Source of the DNA: Synaphobranchus kaupii
Taxonomy: Eukaryota; Chordata; Actinopteri; Anguilliformes; Synaphobranchidae
Length of the DNA: 64,000 nt
Assembly: GCA_029718625.1 (NCBI GenBank)
Contig: CM056380.1
Location: 39,621,608 to 39,685,607 of the forward strand
Reading direction: 5' to 3'
Position numbers and translations under genes: made by a program. Shown piece after piece: positions 33,816-45,224 of the stretch. Every line of letters starts with the position of its first letter. Position 1 is the first letter of the stretch. The notes beneath the pieces are model-generated. The model searched no databases. It was not told the origin of the DNA and saw nothing but the letters and a program-made list of their open reading frames with translations.

Positions 33816-34130
33816 CTTGAAGACCCACAGAGTTTAAATGACATTGACAGGAAAATTGAAAACTACAGGAGAATCTCTAAACACAAAGTACAAAATATGT
33901 ATGTATTTCTATGCACTACAATCTACTTATGAAATTAGTGAAACTAGTTTGTTTGCTTTTTGAGCATGTAGTCACTTATTTCAAGAGGGAGTAGGTAATT
34001 AAGCAGTTTGTGATCATACACAGTAAAATGTGTGTTAAATCAACTCTTAAGGGTACATATTATGGTCCCTATTGGACTCAAATGTATTCTGTACGAGCTG
34101 AATTAACTGAGAAGGTAGGTAGTTATGCGA

Positions 34131-34331
34131 TTGTACAGAGATGGCAGTAGTTACCTGTATGATCTGTTATATTGTACAGAGATGGCAGTAGTTACCTGTA
34201 TGATCTGTTATATTGTACAGAGATGGCAGTAGTTACCTGTATGATCTGTTATATTGTACAGAGATGGCAGTAGTTACCTGTATGATCTGTTATATTGTAC
34301 AGAGATGGCAGTAGTTACCTGTATGATCTGT
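34131..34331. repeat. 41-bp tandem repeat, five copies
   Basis: The unit GATGGCAGTAGTTACCTGTA plus TGATCTGTTATATTGTACAGA recurs at 34140, 34181, 34222, 34263 and 34304, a constant 41-bp period with almost no mismatches. The high identity suggests recent expansion and likely length variation. The frame through it is an artefact. Confidence 0.97.
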
Positions 34332-34496
34332 TTTGGATGTGCAATGAAGTGTCCTCTGCCTCACACTGGTAATGGATGTCATGGAAACCACAGAATGCAT
34401 GAATTGGCTTTGAGACTGCAGTCACCAACACACTTTATTCAACTCACACTACTCTATTTACCCATTTGCACATACACGATCACGCAGAACACATAC

Positions 34497-34503
34497 ACAC
34501 ACA

Positions 34504-34559
<56 letters not shown>

Positions 34560-34569
34560 CACACACACC
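34497..34569. repeat. (ACGC)n and (AC)n microsatellite
   Basis: About ten ACGC units followed by an (AC)n tract. Possibly polymorphic. No coding significance. Confidence 0.95.
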
Positions 34570-34810
34570 CTTTCAAAATGACCCAATTTAATTTTTTACT
34601 AAAAGAAAAATGATACAATTAATTCTTTTTCCAACCTGAAACTCCATGGCCTTTGCTTATTTTGTGTGAAGAACATGTTAAAGAACACATTTTCATTGAG
34701 TACACATGCTACATTAATGTTCCCGATTCCATGTCCTGGTCAATTTGACCCAAGAGTAATGAAAGAGTGGGAATTGTAGGTGAAAACAAACAGGTTATGG
34801 TAGACACACG

Positions 34811-34915
34811 CAGGGCTGCCAACTCTCACGCAATGACCGTGAGACTCACGCAATTTGGTAATTTCTCACGCTCTCACTATAAACGTTCATTTCTCACGCA
34901 TAAAATTGCAGTTGT
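34811..34915 (+). mobile_element. hAT-like terminus fragment
   Basis: CAGGGCTGCCAACTCTCACG followed by CAATGACCGTGAGACTCACG resembles the CAGGGTTGCCAACTCTCACGC-type ends of a common fish hAT family. The right-hand end was not found. Confidence 0.45.
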
Positions 34916-36599
34916 GTCTATTAACTACACTGTACATGTTATGTCCTTTACATATCAAGCATCAGTTCAGTATCCGGAATGAAAGAGTCGATTTAGCAAC
35001 AATAAAATCCCTTGTTGCGCACTCCCGTGGCCACTTGTGTGTACCTACCAAATAACTATGGTACCTAACAGACACACAGAGCGCGAACAACAGCCTGACT
35101 TTGCTCGTGAGATCCAAGACGGCCAGCAGGCTAGTAAGCAAGAATGTGCTAGCTACGTGAATAAGGACATAATGTACGCAAGTGATACCGTTGTATCCTT
35201 GAAGGTTGTAGCCACAGAACTGTGGTTGTATCCAATAAGCAGAGCCATAGAGAGAATGCCTCTGGAACCGGAAATAAGGAGGAGCTGACCGAGCAGAGGG
35301 AGCAGGCTGTAGCTACAGGCCAGTCTGAGGCTGTGGCCCAATCTATTTTTATACAGTCTATGGTCCCAATCCAGTTTTTGCTCCACCCTCGTAAACTTCA
35401 CTTGCAAACTTCACTTGGGAGGATGTGACGCACATACCAATGAAACAGGGCCGTGTCCGAATCAGCACTCTTCCACACTGTTGAGTAGCCTTGGTAAGTA
35501 GATAAGGCGAGAAAGTCGTACGCAAATTTTTTTCAAATTGCAGTATACTTCAAACACCCGGATGACACACTTCCGGGGTTTCGCTGAGTAGATTCGGGAG
35601 CAGACTTTTCATAAGCTCTGTCCGAAATCGCACAATCATTCACTCCCTCCCTATACACTACTTAGGGAATCTACATAGAGCACAAGATAGGGATTGACTG
35701 GTGAAAGGAGGAGACGATTTCGGACACTACCGTTTCTGAGCAGGTTACTTAGCAACGCGCGACGCTTGCGTGACAGCGGTCACCGGCTTGGTGAGAAAGC
35801 ATGCAAGAAACAGTAAAAAAGTGTTCTTTTTTTATTTTGAACAAGGGTTTAGTTTGTTGGTTTTGTTAGATAGGTAAGTTAGGTAGCTAGCTAGTTAATT
35901 AAGTTGCATTTTCCATTAAACATAGTAATAATTGTTAAATTAAAAAAATAGGTAACACTTTGTAATATATTTAATCTACCGCGTTTATTTATATTTCGGT
36001 TATAAAGCTGACTAAACTGATTTAAATATAGGCTACAAGATGAAACTTGCATTTATATTGACATTTGTAGACCAGCGCAGGCTCAGCCGTCGCCATCTTG
36101 ACAAAACAAATGTCTCCGGTAAAGTCGTGTACACATAACTGCATACTTCCATCGTCCGAGCACACATAGTGAGCATGCATCCATCTTGGAGTGTGAGTCC
36201 AAAAAGTGCGGTAGCACGGAGCGCGGATAAAGTACCCGGATGCGTCCTCCGTTTCTTCAAAATTCAAAGTATGCATCGATGCTTGCTCCGACCGGAAACA
36301 ATCCCATCATCTCTCCCTAGAGACAAATTTCCCAAGTTAATAAATATACTTTGCCTAACTTCAGGGCGTCTGCCTATTTGTGTAGTACTGACACCTGGGT
36401 TCAGATACTTAAACGGGGAAAACTGTCCATTAGGAGTTTGTATATGAATAAAGTGCTACAATGTGAATGAACAACACAATATGCGGTGTAAAATAATGTA
36501 AATTTTTTAAGTTTAATGATATATAATGTCAACCAATGTAGCTAGCTAGTCGGCTGTATAAGACAACCTACGTCGGTGACCACAGATTGTATAAAAATA

Positions 36600-36800
36600 G
36601 GTGCTGACAAGCGCAATTGTCCTACGAAGAGAAGCCCTCCTCTTTGCCCCAGCTCTCCGGATGGCCTGCCTTCATCGGATGCCGTTTTCAATAATGATCC
36701 ACTGTCTTATTCTGGCAGCAGCCCGTCTTTTCTCCATTTCAATGGAAAAGCACCCCAGAAGCAACAGCATCGCCACAAACATTATCGGCTCCATTTCTAC
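36600..36800 (-). pseudogene. Unrecognised open segment inside the 35.4-38.3 kb element
   Basis: A minus-strand frame reads MEPIMFVAMLLLLGCFSIEM then EKRRAAARIRQWIIIENGIR before a stop, after which a related frame continues with AGAKRRASLRRTIALVS. The Arg-rich composition after a short hydrophobic start is seen in the N-termini of some Harbinger-type proteins, but this is only a resemblance. It could also be chance. Confidence 0.2.
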
Positions 36801-37861
36801 TTCTAACTGCGTACCCAGTTGTTCACGCTCTGGTAAACAGCGCGAAAATAATCAAAACACAGACACGATTGTTTACAATGCAAAGACAATTTTATTATGG
36901 GGTTGATTGTTTACTTAAATGTATCCAACGATGTAATGAATAGGCTGTCTTCCTAGCCATCGTTGCCTTCCACGGACTTTTCTGGAATAATGCTAGCAAA
37001 AAGGATAATTCAGCTGTTGCGAATATTGCTGGTTATATCAGAATATTTCAGTAACAGCCGATACAGTACAATGCCAGTGAACGACGTTTTAGCCTACTTA
37101 GGTTTAGCCTACTTACTCATCGGAATTTCCCCGATAGTGCCACAAAGTGCGTCCCACGACTGAGTAAAACTTCCTGTGCTTCCATGCTCCAGAGTGCAAA
37201 CTCCCAAGCCTTGAGTGTGTACTCTGGAGCACGGTAGTGTGGAGCATGGAAGTGTGCGGTTTGGGACACAGCCATTGACTGTATAAAAATATGGACAAAG
37301 CCACTGTGACGTCACCCATTGCCTTTCCACGGCCTCATAAAAACTGAATTGAGGCTCCGGATGTCTTTTTTCGCCGCCCGTTTGTACAAACTGCGTCTTC
37401 AGCCGAAGAGGACTCAACCTGTCCCTCTGATTGGTCCTGAACAAATGTTAATACCCTGTCCAAACGACACAATATTTAAAAAAAAATCAGCACATGCAGA
37501 GGCATTAGATGAAGGAAAGGGACCTATTGCAATTAAATTTTTTTGTGGGAAAAATGTATTGACTGAGTATTTTGACCACATTGCTGCCATTGATTTACAT
37601 GGTGAAAGACCTATACTGGAGCCAATCGCAGTGGCGCTAGTGAGCAATGGCACAATTGCTGCTGCCAGCCCAACCAGGAAGTGAGCTTCAAAACGAAAGC
37701 CGGGGCCGTGTCCGAATCAGAGCTCTATCTACTGCGCCCTGTCTCCTGCGAAGAGTGCACTGGCAGAAGTGTGCTGTTTAATGTGCACTGTTTAGCAGGA
37801 CGTGAAAAATATCCACTATACTATTTCCAAAGTGTCGTAAGCAGGTCATAAGACGTTCCAC

Positions 37862-38070
37862 CAGTGTTGCCATGTCCGTGGTTTTACAGCTAAATTGGGA
37901 TACTTTCAAAGTGCAGTCACGGGTAAAAATTAAAAGTCGCAAAGCACGCACTTATTTTAAAAAGTAAAAACATGATTATTTCTATTTAAAACATGTTGGT
38001 TACGGTTAAAAATAGCCTATAAATTGGGCTAGTTTTCAGTCGCCATTTGGCTGGAAAGTCTGGCAACCCT
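37862..38070. mobile_element. Possible hAT-like MITE
   Basis: CAGTGTTGCCATG at the left and GTCTGGCAACCCTG at the right form short imperfect inverted termini of the CAGxGTTGCCA type, about 209 bp apart. No 8-bp duplication was seen, so the call is tentative. Confidence 0.4.
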
Positions 38071-39504
38071 GAAGCTGCGTCTCATTTTTTAAAAACGATG
38101 TGTGTGAAAATGTTTGTGTACTTCTTGAAAAGTGTGCTCCTGAATGTACTCAGCGAAACCCCGGAAGTAAGTGTGTCATCCGGGTGTTTGAAGTATACTG
38201 CAATTTGAAAAAGAATTTGTGTACTCTACGACTTTCTCGCCCTATCTACTCACTAAGGCTACTCAACAGTGTGGAAGAGTACTGATTCGGACACGGCCCC
38301 AGTCTTGACCCCTTGAGTGTACATTGTTGGACATTTTGGTCACATGAATATGATGTGAAGCTTTGTTTTAAAAAAAACAAAGTGTTGAGCAAAGATTTTA
38401 GATAATGACAAGATATGCAAATCAGAGATTTTCTTATAAAGGGCGAGACGGGAGACTCCGCGTCTTTTGCATTGTGAAAAGCTTAACGGCTAGCAGTAGC
38501 TTAGCTTGGATCACGTGCACCCTTGCTAGCCAATCGTTTCAAAGTATTGACATCAGTGAGACTCTTCAGAGTTTTTCGACAGTTATCTACGGCATTTGGC
38601 AATATAGTATTGCTCGCACCCGTTAATATTTTGAAAGACAGAAAAATTACCATTTATGATATTACCACTCCATGCATCTATAAAGAGTGACTTGCTTACT
38701 TATCAACACTGTTACACTGAAATATCGGTGTTTATCAAAGACACATGGCCACACTTTAATTGCATTAGGAAGGGAAACCGTTTTTACAGGTGCTACCTAG
38801 CTAGCCTATGTAACGTGGGCCTACTGCAAATCATCGGAAGGAAATAAAATAATTTTAAAAAGTCCTTGTCTCGATCCAATTATTACAATTTAACATTACT
38901 GCTGCACGTAGACGTGGCATGGTGATGTGATCTATACACTGATATTTTGCTAGAATGTGGAACAATTCCAAGAGTAGAAAAAAGGGCGCAAATTTGGATG
39001 TTTAGCTATTTAGCTAGCTAGCGATGGTATAAGTTACCGTTAAACATCCTTTCAAAAATGGACTCGCTAACAAACAGACACACAACCTAACACTGATTTA
39101 TATTTCATTATTAAATAATGGTATACAGGCATGGAGCAATCGATTTGAGATACTTATCCCACAGTTTGGGTGCTAGCTCGGAGACGCCGGGCCTGTAGTG
39201 TCGTAAATTAATTCTAACTGCTGCAACATTCCCTACGGTCTTGCATTTCACAAAACAGTATTTTTTTCGTAGTAGACACAACATAGCTCGCCCCAAAATT
39301 AATATGTAATGACAAACATGTTGAAGATGAGCGACAAGGCAGTCAATTCATTATGTTACGAACAGTGTCCACAAAACAGAAGCTTGTTCAAGGTGCTAAG
39401 GGATCTTCTCCATTGACTTCCACTCAAAAAATACAGCCCGAAACAGCCTGTGGTCTCTCTGTCGATCTCTCTGAGGGGTTACGCGTTTTAGACCAATGAT
39501 TGTT

Positions 39505-39625
39505 GTCTCGACCAATAAGATATCATCATCTCGTCTGTCTGACTGTGGCAGATGGGAGCAGGCTACTGCCGCTAAACGTTAGCTTGCTAAGTAGAGATGC
39601 CCGCCAAACAAGGTCAGAAACTCCT
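39505..39625. repeat. Long-range inverted repeat, member 2
   Basis: Reverse complement of 30219-30345: ACCAATAAGATATCATCATC followed by TCGTCTGTCTGACTGTGGCA. The match stops on both sides within about 10 bp. Confidence 0.7.
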
Positions 39626-39807
39626 AGTGATGGCGAAATGAGGCTTCCTGAAACACTGAGGCTTTGCAGCCAATTGTATCGCAAATAGATTCATTACTCA
39701 AAGCCTCATTCAACACAGTGTACACGAGTGACACCTGCGGGTAAAAATAATTTAGAGCAACGAAATCATTACAAATTCCACCCCAGGTTCAAAATAATGA
39801 ACAAGCG

Positions 39808-39895
39808 ACCCTTTAGCTCACTGATAACGCGTCGGACTTTAGAGCCATTGGTGTAAGAGAAAGTACAAGTTCAAAACCCCGGTCAGGCGATACAC
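39808..39895 (+). repeat. tRNA-like SINE head
   Basis: A-box-like TTAGCTCACTGATAACG and B-box-like AAGTTCAAAACCCCG lie at tRNA spacing. The cloverleaf does not close well, so it is more likely a tRNA-derived SINE fragment than a gene. Confidence 0.45.
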
Positions 39896-39978
39896 ATACT
39901 AACATACTCATAATTTATATTTGTAACTGTCATTCGGCTAAAAAAATTTTCTACTAAGATATATTATAAAATAATATA

Positions 39979-41602
39979 CAGTGGGGCAAAAAAGTATTTA
40001 GTCAGTATTTAGAAGTTACCAATTGTGCAAGTTCTCCCACTTAAAAAGATGAGAGAGGCCTGTAATTTTCATCATAGGTATACCTAAACTATGAGAGACA
40101 AAATGAGAAAAAAAATTCCTGAAAATCACATTGTCTGATTTTTAAAGAATATATTTGCAAATTATGGTGGAAAATAAGTATTTGGTCAATAACAAAAGTT
40201 CATCTCAATACTTTGTTATATACCCTTTGTTGGCAATGACAGAGGTCAAACGTTTTCTGTAAGTCTTCACAAGCTTTTCACACACTGTTGCTGGTATTTT
40301 GGCCCATTCCTCCATGCAGATCTCCTCTAGAGCAGTGATGTTTTGGGGCTGTCGCTGGGCAACACGGACCTTCAACTCCCTCCACAGATTTTCTATGGGG
40401 TTGAGATCTGGAGACTGGCTAGGCCACTCCAGGACCTTGAAATGCTTCTTACGAAGCCACTCCTTCGTTGCCCGGGCGGTGTGTTTGGGATCATTGTCAT
40501 GCTGAAAGACCCAGCCACGTTTCATCTTCATTGCCCTTGCTGATGGAAGGAGGTTTTCACTCAAAATCTCATGATACATGGCCCCATTCATTCTTTCCTT
40601 TACACGGATCAGTCGTCCTGGTCCCCTTGCAGAAAAACAGCCCCAAAGCATGATGTTCCACCCCCATGCTTCACAGTAGGTATGGTGTTCTTTGGATGCA
40701 ACTCGGCATTCTTTCTCCTCCAAACACGACGAGTTGAGTTTTTACCAAAAAGTTCTATTTTGGTTTCATCTGACCATATGACATTCTCCCAATCCTCTTC
40801 TGGATCATCCAAATGCTCTCTAGCAAACTTCAGACGGGCCTGGACATGTACTGGCTTAAGCAGGGGGACACGTCTGGCACTGCAGGATTTGAGTCCCTGG
40901 CGGCGTAGTGTGTTACTGATGGTAGCCTTTGTTACTTTGGTCCCAGCTCTCTGCAGGTCATTCACTAGGTCCCCCCGTGTGGTTCTGGGATTTTTGTTCA
41001 CCGTTCTTGTGATCATTTTGGCCCCACGGGGTGAGATCTTGCGTGGAGCCCCAGATCGAGGGAGATTATCAGTGGTCTTGTATGCCTTCCATTTTCTAAT
41101 AATTGCTCCCACAGTTGATTTCTTCACACCAAGCTGCTTACCTATTGCAGATTCAGTCTTCCCAGCCTGGTGCAGGTCTACAATTTTGTTTCTGGTGTCC
41201 TTTGACAGCTCTTTGGTCTTGGCCATAGTGGAGTTTGGAGTGTGACTGTTTGAGGTTGTGGACAGGTGTCTTTTATACTGATAACAAGTTCAAACAGGTG
41301 CCATTAATACAGGTAACGAGTGGAGGACAGAGGAGCCTCTTAAAGAAGAAGTTACAGGTCTGTGAGAGCCAGAAATCTTGCTTGTTTGTAGGTGACCAAA
41401 TACTTATTTTACCGAGGAATTTACCAATTAATTCATTAAAAATCCTACAATGTGATTTCCTGGATTCTTTCCCCCCATTCTGTCTCTCATAGTTGAAGTG
41501 TACCTATGATGAAAATTACAGGCGTCTCTCATCTTTTTAAGTGGGAGAACTTGCACAATTGGTAACTTCTAAATACTGACTAAATACTTTTTTGCCCCAC
41601 TG
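39979..41602 (-). mobile_element. Tc1-like transposon, nearly intact
   Basis: The 1,624-bp element has termini CAGTGGGGCAAAAAAGTATT and its complement, flanked by TA at 39977-39978 and 41603-41604. The first roughly 110 bp of the two inverted repeats are almost identical, a sign of recent insertion. It lies next to the piggyBac remnant that starts at 41606 and may have split it. Confidence 0.95.
40205..41226 (-). pseudogene. Tc1-like transposase with a single frameshift
   Basis: The start is [20 protein letters not shown] at 41226. It continues with a helix-turn-helix ([20 protein letters not shown]), a GAPRK-type hook and the catalytic blocks [22 protein letters not shown] and NPIENLW, ending NKGYITKY. 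About 340 residues, the full family length. The only break seen is a one-base deletion in an A-run near 40663, within the KHGGG block, after which the second half of the protein reads on in the next frame. Product: DDE transposase that would cut and paste elements with matching ends. Confidence 0.92.
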
Positions 41603-41686
41603 TATGTAATAATATTATATTAACTTTGAAAATGAAAAAAACAGGAAGATTGATATAAAGGGGGGGAACATAATAATAAGCTTGTA

Positions 41687-41932
41687 ATGCCACTGATTTG
41701 GAAGCGTGCAGAAGGCTGCCCCAAGCTCCAAAGGCATGTGAAGGAGGCAATGGCAAGATGCAGGGTGATGCCAGCCAGTACCCAGTCACAAGAGGAGAAC
41801 ACCAGACAGGGCCAAAGGAAGAGGAAGAGGTGTAAGCCCTGCCCAACTGCTACTGACCATAAAAGAAGATGTGGCTATGAAAATTGCAACAGGCCAGTGT
41901 GCAGTGAGCACAGCGCCAACCACATGATTTGA
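41687..41932 (+). pseudogene. piggyBac transposase C-terminal fragment (Cys-rich domain)
   Basis: The open piece ends with RKRKRCKPCPTATDHKRRCG then YENCNRPVCSEHSANHM. The RKRC..C....RC..C..PVC.EH pattern is the zinc-binding C-terminus of fish piggyBac transposases, which helps bind the element ends. The catalytic DDD part is absent and no upstream half was found. The stop is at 41930-41932. Confidence 0.7.
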
Positions 41933-42186
41933 CTATGCATTAGGAGAATAGAAAACCGAAAATAAAACAAAGAAAAGCTCACGTTGTTGCTGTTGAAGGA
42001 ATTATGTTGTTAAGAGTTTTTTTGTTTTTTTTACAAACATATTGTTACTGTTTAGAGCTTGAAAAACTGAGTTACTGTATGTACTGTGTGTATGATATGT
42101 GCTGAAAAGTAACAACGAAACATATTTCAAGCATTCTTGTGTGTCCAAATCATTTATTATTGTTTAAAAAAAATAACTATAGCATA

Positions 42187-42200
42187 GCCACACACACACA

Positions 42201-42241
<41 letters not shown>

Positions 42242-42246
42242 AGGGA
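42187..42246. repeat. (CA)n microsatellite
   Basis: About 24 CA units with a few interruptions, within the 3' part of the piggyBac element. Confidence 0.95.
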
Positions 42247-42674
42247 CACACGCTTGAGCAGGGGCATGCACACTCACATCTAGTAACACATGGGAAAAAG
42301 TACTTTTAATGATCAAAACAAGATAATTAATGAATTTCTGTATCACTACATAATGAAAATAATTCATTTCAGAGATATAGCAAAAACCCACTCAGCCATA
42401 CATCAAATAACATTGGAAATTAATATGGGTGAAATGTGGGGTAGTAATACTTTTTCAAATCCTGAGGAAGAAAGAATAAATATGATGATTTGTGATCATC
42501 AAAAAAAACAATATAATTAATACCTTGAATATCAAATGAGTAGATTAATTAATTACTTAAAAAGAAGTAACAAAGAAACCCTCAGCGATGCATCAAATTC
42601 CATAGGAAATGAATATGGGTCCATTTGGACCCATGTTGTGCGTTCTAGGGATATTCAACATGTGCATTCTAGGG

Positions 42675-43138
42675 TTAAGCCAGTTTAATGTCAGAAATAG
42701 CTCTGCATGCCATGAAGAATCCAATATTCACATTGTGTTTATTGTAATATATTTACAAAGAGGTAACAAAATTGTTTAACTGAACAAATTAAAGATTGAA
42801 ATTAATCAATAGGCTCATAATTGGTGAAAGTGTGGACACCTGGTCACTAATACAAACCATGTGGTAGAATTCAAAGACAAAGAAAATGACAACGAGCCAA
42901 ACCTGCATTGTTTTAATAGGCCTAAGTTTAAGGGAAAAATGACAAAAGAACTTAACCACGTGTTCAATAAACTAATTAGGAGCCTATTGATTCATCTCAA
43001 TCTAATTTGATCAGTTAAAAATATAACCTCTTTTTACGTTGACTAATTGCAATAGAGCAAAATAAGCGCAATGTGAATATGGGACTTTTATTCTTCATGG
43101 CATGCATAGCCATTTCTGACATAATGTGACTTAAGAGG
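42675..43138. mobile_element. Inverted-repeat MITE beside the piggyBac end
   Basis: The left end TTAAGCCAGTTTAATGTCAG and the right end, complement of TTAAGTCACATTATGTCAGA, pair through GCATGCCATGAAGAAT and CAATATTCACATTG for about 60 bp. It starts at the TTAA after the piggyBac terminus, so it may have entered that same site. No coding frame. Confidence 0.65.
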
Positions 43139-43174
43139 GTAAACAATCCCTCTAAACATGAAACACACCTAATT

Positions 43175-43218
43175 AAGAAAAATTGGGTCCATTTGGACCC
43201 ATGTTGTGCATTCTAGGG
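43175..43218 (+). mobile_element. Second piggyBac terminal sequence
   Basis: GGGTCCATTTGGACCCATGT then TGTGCATTCTAGGG ends at 43218, followed by TTAA. It repeats the end of the element at 42674 (GGGTCCATTTGGACCCATGT at about 42617). GGGTCCATTTGGACCC is itself a perfect 16-bp palindrome. Confidence 0.7.
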
Positions 43219-43269
43219 TTAAGAGGGGAAATGATCCATTTAAACATATAAAGCCCCAAAGAAAAATTA

Positions 43270-43365
43270 ACAGCTTGTTAAAATTGTGGGACTGCAATTG
43301 TAGTTGTAGTTGTAATGAAAACCAGCATATACAGGGGTCCCCAGGACCAAGTTTGGGAACCACTG
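43270..43365. mobile_element. hAT-like terminal fragment
   Basis: Ends CAGGGGTCCCCAGGACCAAG then TTTGGGAACCACTG, the reverse of the CAGTGGTTCCCAAAC terminus of a common fish hAT-type repeat. Only this end is present. Confidence 0.5.
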
Positions 43366-43403
43366 CATTAGACTACTCATATGAGACATTCATAAATCAA
43401 AGC

Positions 43404-43655
43404 AAACGATAGTTTGACTTCAAAAATGATGGTATAATCACTGAAAATAACCCCGATAGACTGTCATCGTATTTTATTTGCTTTGGGTGCACTGTGGAGT
43501 GTTCAAGTGCGTTTGGTAGTGGATGCTACTAGTTACCTTAGAGTTGCGCTAGCATTAGCAATGTGTGTATTTCCAAAAGAAGGGACAGCATGGAATTATC
43601 TGAAAATGGTTTCCATCAATCAACTACATCATGGGTAAGTCGTAATTGAGACATT
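43404..43655. mobile_element. TTAA MITE, truncated copy 1
   Basis: Similar to 60145-60395 of the intact MITE, from AACGATAGTTTGACTTC to GTCGTAATTGAGACATT. It breaks off where the GGGCCCTATCTTACACCC element begins at 43656. Confidence 0.75.
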
Positions 43656-43810
43656 GGGCCCTATCTTACACCCGGCGCTAAGCGGCGCTAACCCAAACGC
43701 AAGTGTCTTTGCTATCTTACACCCGGTGCATGGTTCATCATAACGCCTTTTAAATAACATGTATTCTTGCGCCCATTACAAGTGAACTGGGCGTGTTGGT
43801 CTTAAGATGA
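43656..43810. mobile_element. GGGCCCTATCTT-type element, left end
   Basis: GGGCCCTATCTTACACCCGG then CGCTAAGCGGCGCTAAC. The complementary type of end (CCAAGATAGAGCCCTAAG) appears at about 60477-60493. This GC-rich end sequence is common in fish DNA transposons; the two ends here are 16.8 kb apart and probably belong to different copies. Confidence 0.5.
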
Positions 43811-44684
43811 GGAGTGGCCAGGATTCTTTTTGCCGTATTGCTATCTTGAGCCAGCAGAAAGCGCTTGCGCTAGAACCACCACAAACCGGGTCTAAAGTCA
43901 TGTCGCAGTTGTTTACATGTTATTTTAACGGCGCATATAAGTGCGTCTACATAGGCGTGTGCACAACGCGCATACCCTCCTGTCTGTTACACACAGGAGC
44001 ACGCACAAGCATGACTAAAATATCTAGATCACAATGTGAAATATTATTATTGTGTAGGCTATATAAAAAAATGCATAAAAATGGCTTTCCATTTGCTGAT
44101 AACACCTATATCAAGCCTAATGCGCGAATTGTCATTCAATGGAAAACTCGCGCACTGCAATAGACGGACATTTGAGTTCTAACATGCGCTTTAGATGTCA
44201 TTACAATACAGCTCTCTAGGCCTACAGCATGTAAGTAAATAGAATGCTTTTGACTGAAAAAAGTTCAAAACCTTGTCCAGTGAATATTGCATTTATTGTT
44301 TTTCAAATAGGCTAGCCTAAGCTACAGCGGATTCGCTGTGCATAAGGTTTTTCCATAGCCTACGGTTAAACAACGGAGATAAATGTCACCATGTTAACTG
44401 TATTTGAACCTTAGTATTCTTCGTTTTTGTTAAATTACAGTGACCAGGTTTCCATACTCTCAGATTATTAAAACCCAGCTGATTTCACCTGAACAAAACG
44501 ATTTTAAAGAGAACTAATTAGAAACGAAAACAAATTTGCAGCACGTTACACAATTAATTCAAAATTTATTTTAATGCCATTATCTGCATGTGCGCTGCAT
44601 GTTCTCTGTTTCCCCTGCTGTAAGTCACACGTTTCACGGTCTTCCTGTCCTGCTAGAAAAAACATTAAAAACCATCAGACAATT

Positions 44685-44955
44685 CCTAATGGTATTAATG
44701 GAATTTCATGTTTTTGTGATGGATTCTACTGGTTTCTGATAGTCTTTATTGGTAATCCAGTGGCTTCTAATGGTCATCTGGTGGTGCTCTGTTGGACTCT
44801 AATGGCATCTGTGGGGATTTTGATGGTCTCTAATGGTCTGTAATGGTAACCTGATGGTAATGGCCTCTGATGGTCTGTAGTGGTAACCTGATGGTAATGG
44901 TCTCTGATGGTTATGTAGTGGTCTCTAGTGGTAACTTGGTGGTCTCTGGTATATA
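44685..44955. repeat. Degenerate TGGT-rich minisatellite
   Basis: Repeated TAATGGTCTC / GTGGTAACCTGATGG motifs with a period near 10-14 bp and higher-order repeats. The related 40-bp array at 58822-59037 contains similar words on the opposite strand. Confidence 0.8.
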
Positions 44956-45044
44956 GGAGTCTCCTGGAAGTAAACTTTACAATATTATTTAAATTTGCCT
45001 AACTCTTTGCTTTGTGGTGTCTGTGGTATGGTATATTTTACATC

Positions 45045-45224
45045 CAGTCATGTGAAAAAGTAAGTACACCCTCAAAGTCAGTTTTTTTTTTTTGACATAT
45101 CTGGACACAAGTTTATTTTATTTTAGTTTCAACCATATTGATTGATTAAGTAGACTGGAATCAAATAACAATAAACAATTGAAATTGTCCTTATAAATAC
45201 AGTACTTACTTTTTCACATGACTG
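45045..45224. mobile_element. Tc1/mariner-type MITE
   Basis: CAGTCATGTGAAAAAGTAAG at the left and CTTACTTTTTCACATGACTG at the right form perfect 20-bp termini. The right TA is present; the left flank reads TC. The 180-bp element has no coding frame. Confidence 0.85.

Larger units (their letters stand above)
35446..38300. mobile_element. 2.85-kb DNA transposon with about 150-bp inverted repeats
   Basis: The left end GGGCCGTGTCCGAATCAGCA at about 35448 is matched by CTGATTCGGACACGGCCC at about 38283-38300. The arms pair for about 150 bp, including CACCCGGATGACACACTTCC against its complement. Smaller related inverted repeats (CCGAAATCG...CGATTTCGGAC at 35622-35720, and a direct GGGGCCGTGTCCGAATCAGA at 37704) lie inside. 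No transposase was recognised and no target duplication was clear, so the superfamily is open. Confidence 0.75.
41606..42674 (+). mobile_element. piggyBac element, 3' part
   Basis: It starts at the junction with the Tc1 element and ends ...CATTCTAGGG at 42674, followed by TTAA. The end is the complement of the CCCTAGAA terminus of piggyBac elements, and TTAA is their target. The 5' part and the catalytic domain are missing. Confidence 0.75.

Noticed and set aside
34131..34331. CRISPR-like regular repeats (41 bp, five copies).
   Set aside because: The copies are directly contiguous with no unique spacers, and the sequence is vertebrate, so it is a minisatellite.
37319..37684. 121-codon plus-strand frame in the 35.4-38.3 kb element.
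   Set aside because: No similarity recognised; overlapped by an equally long minus-strand frame, so probably chance.
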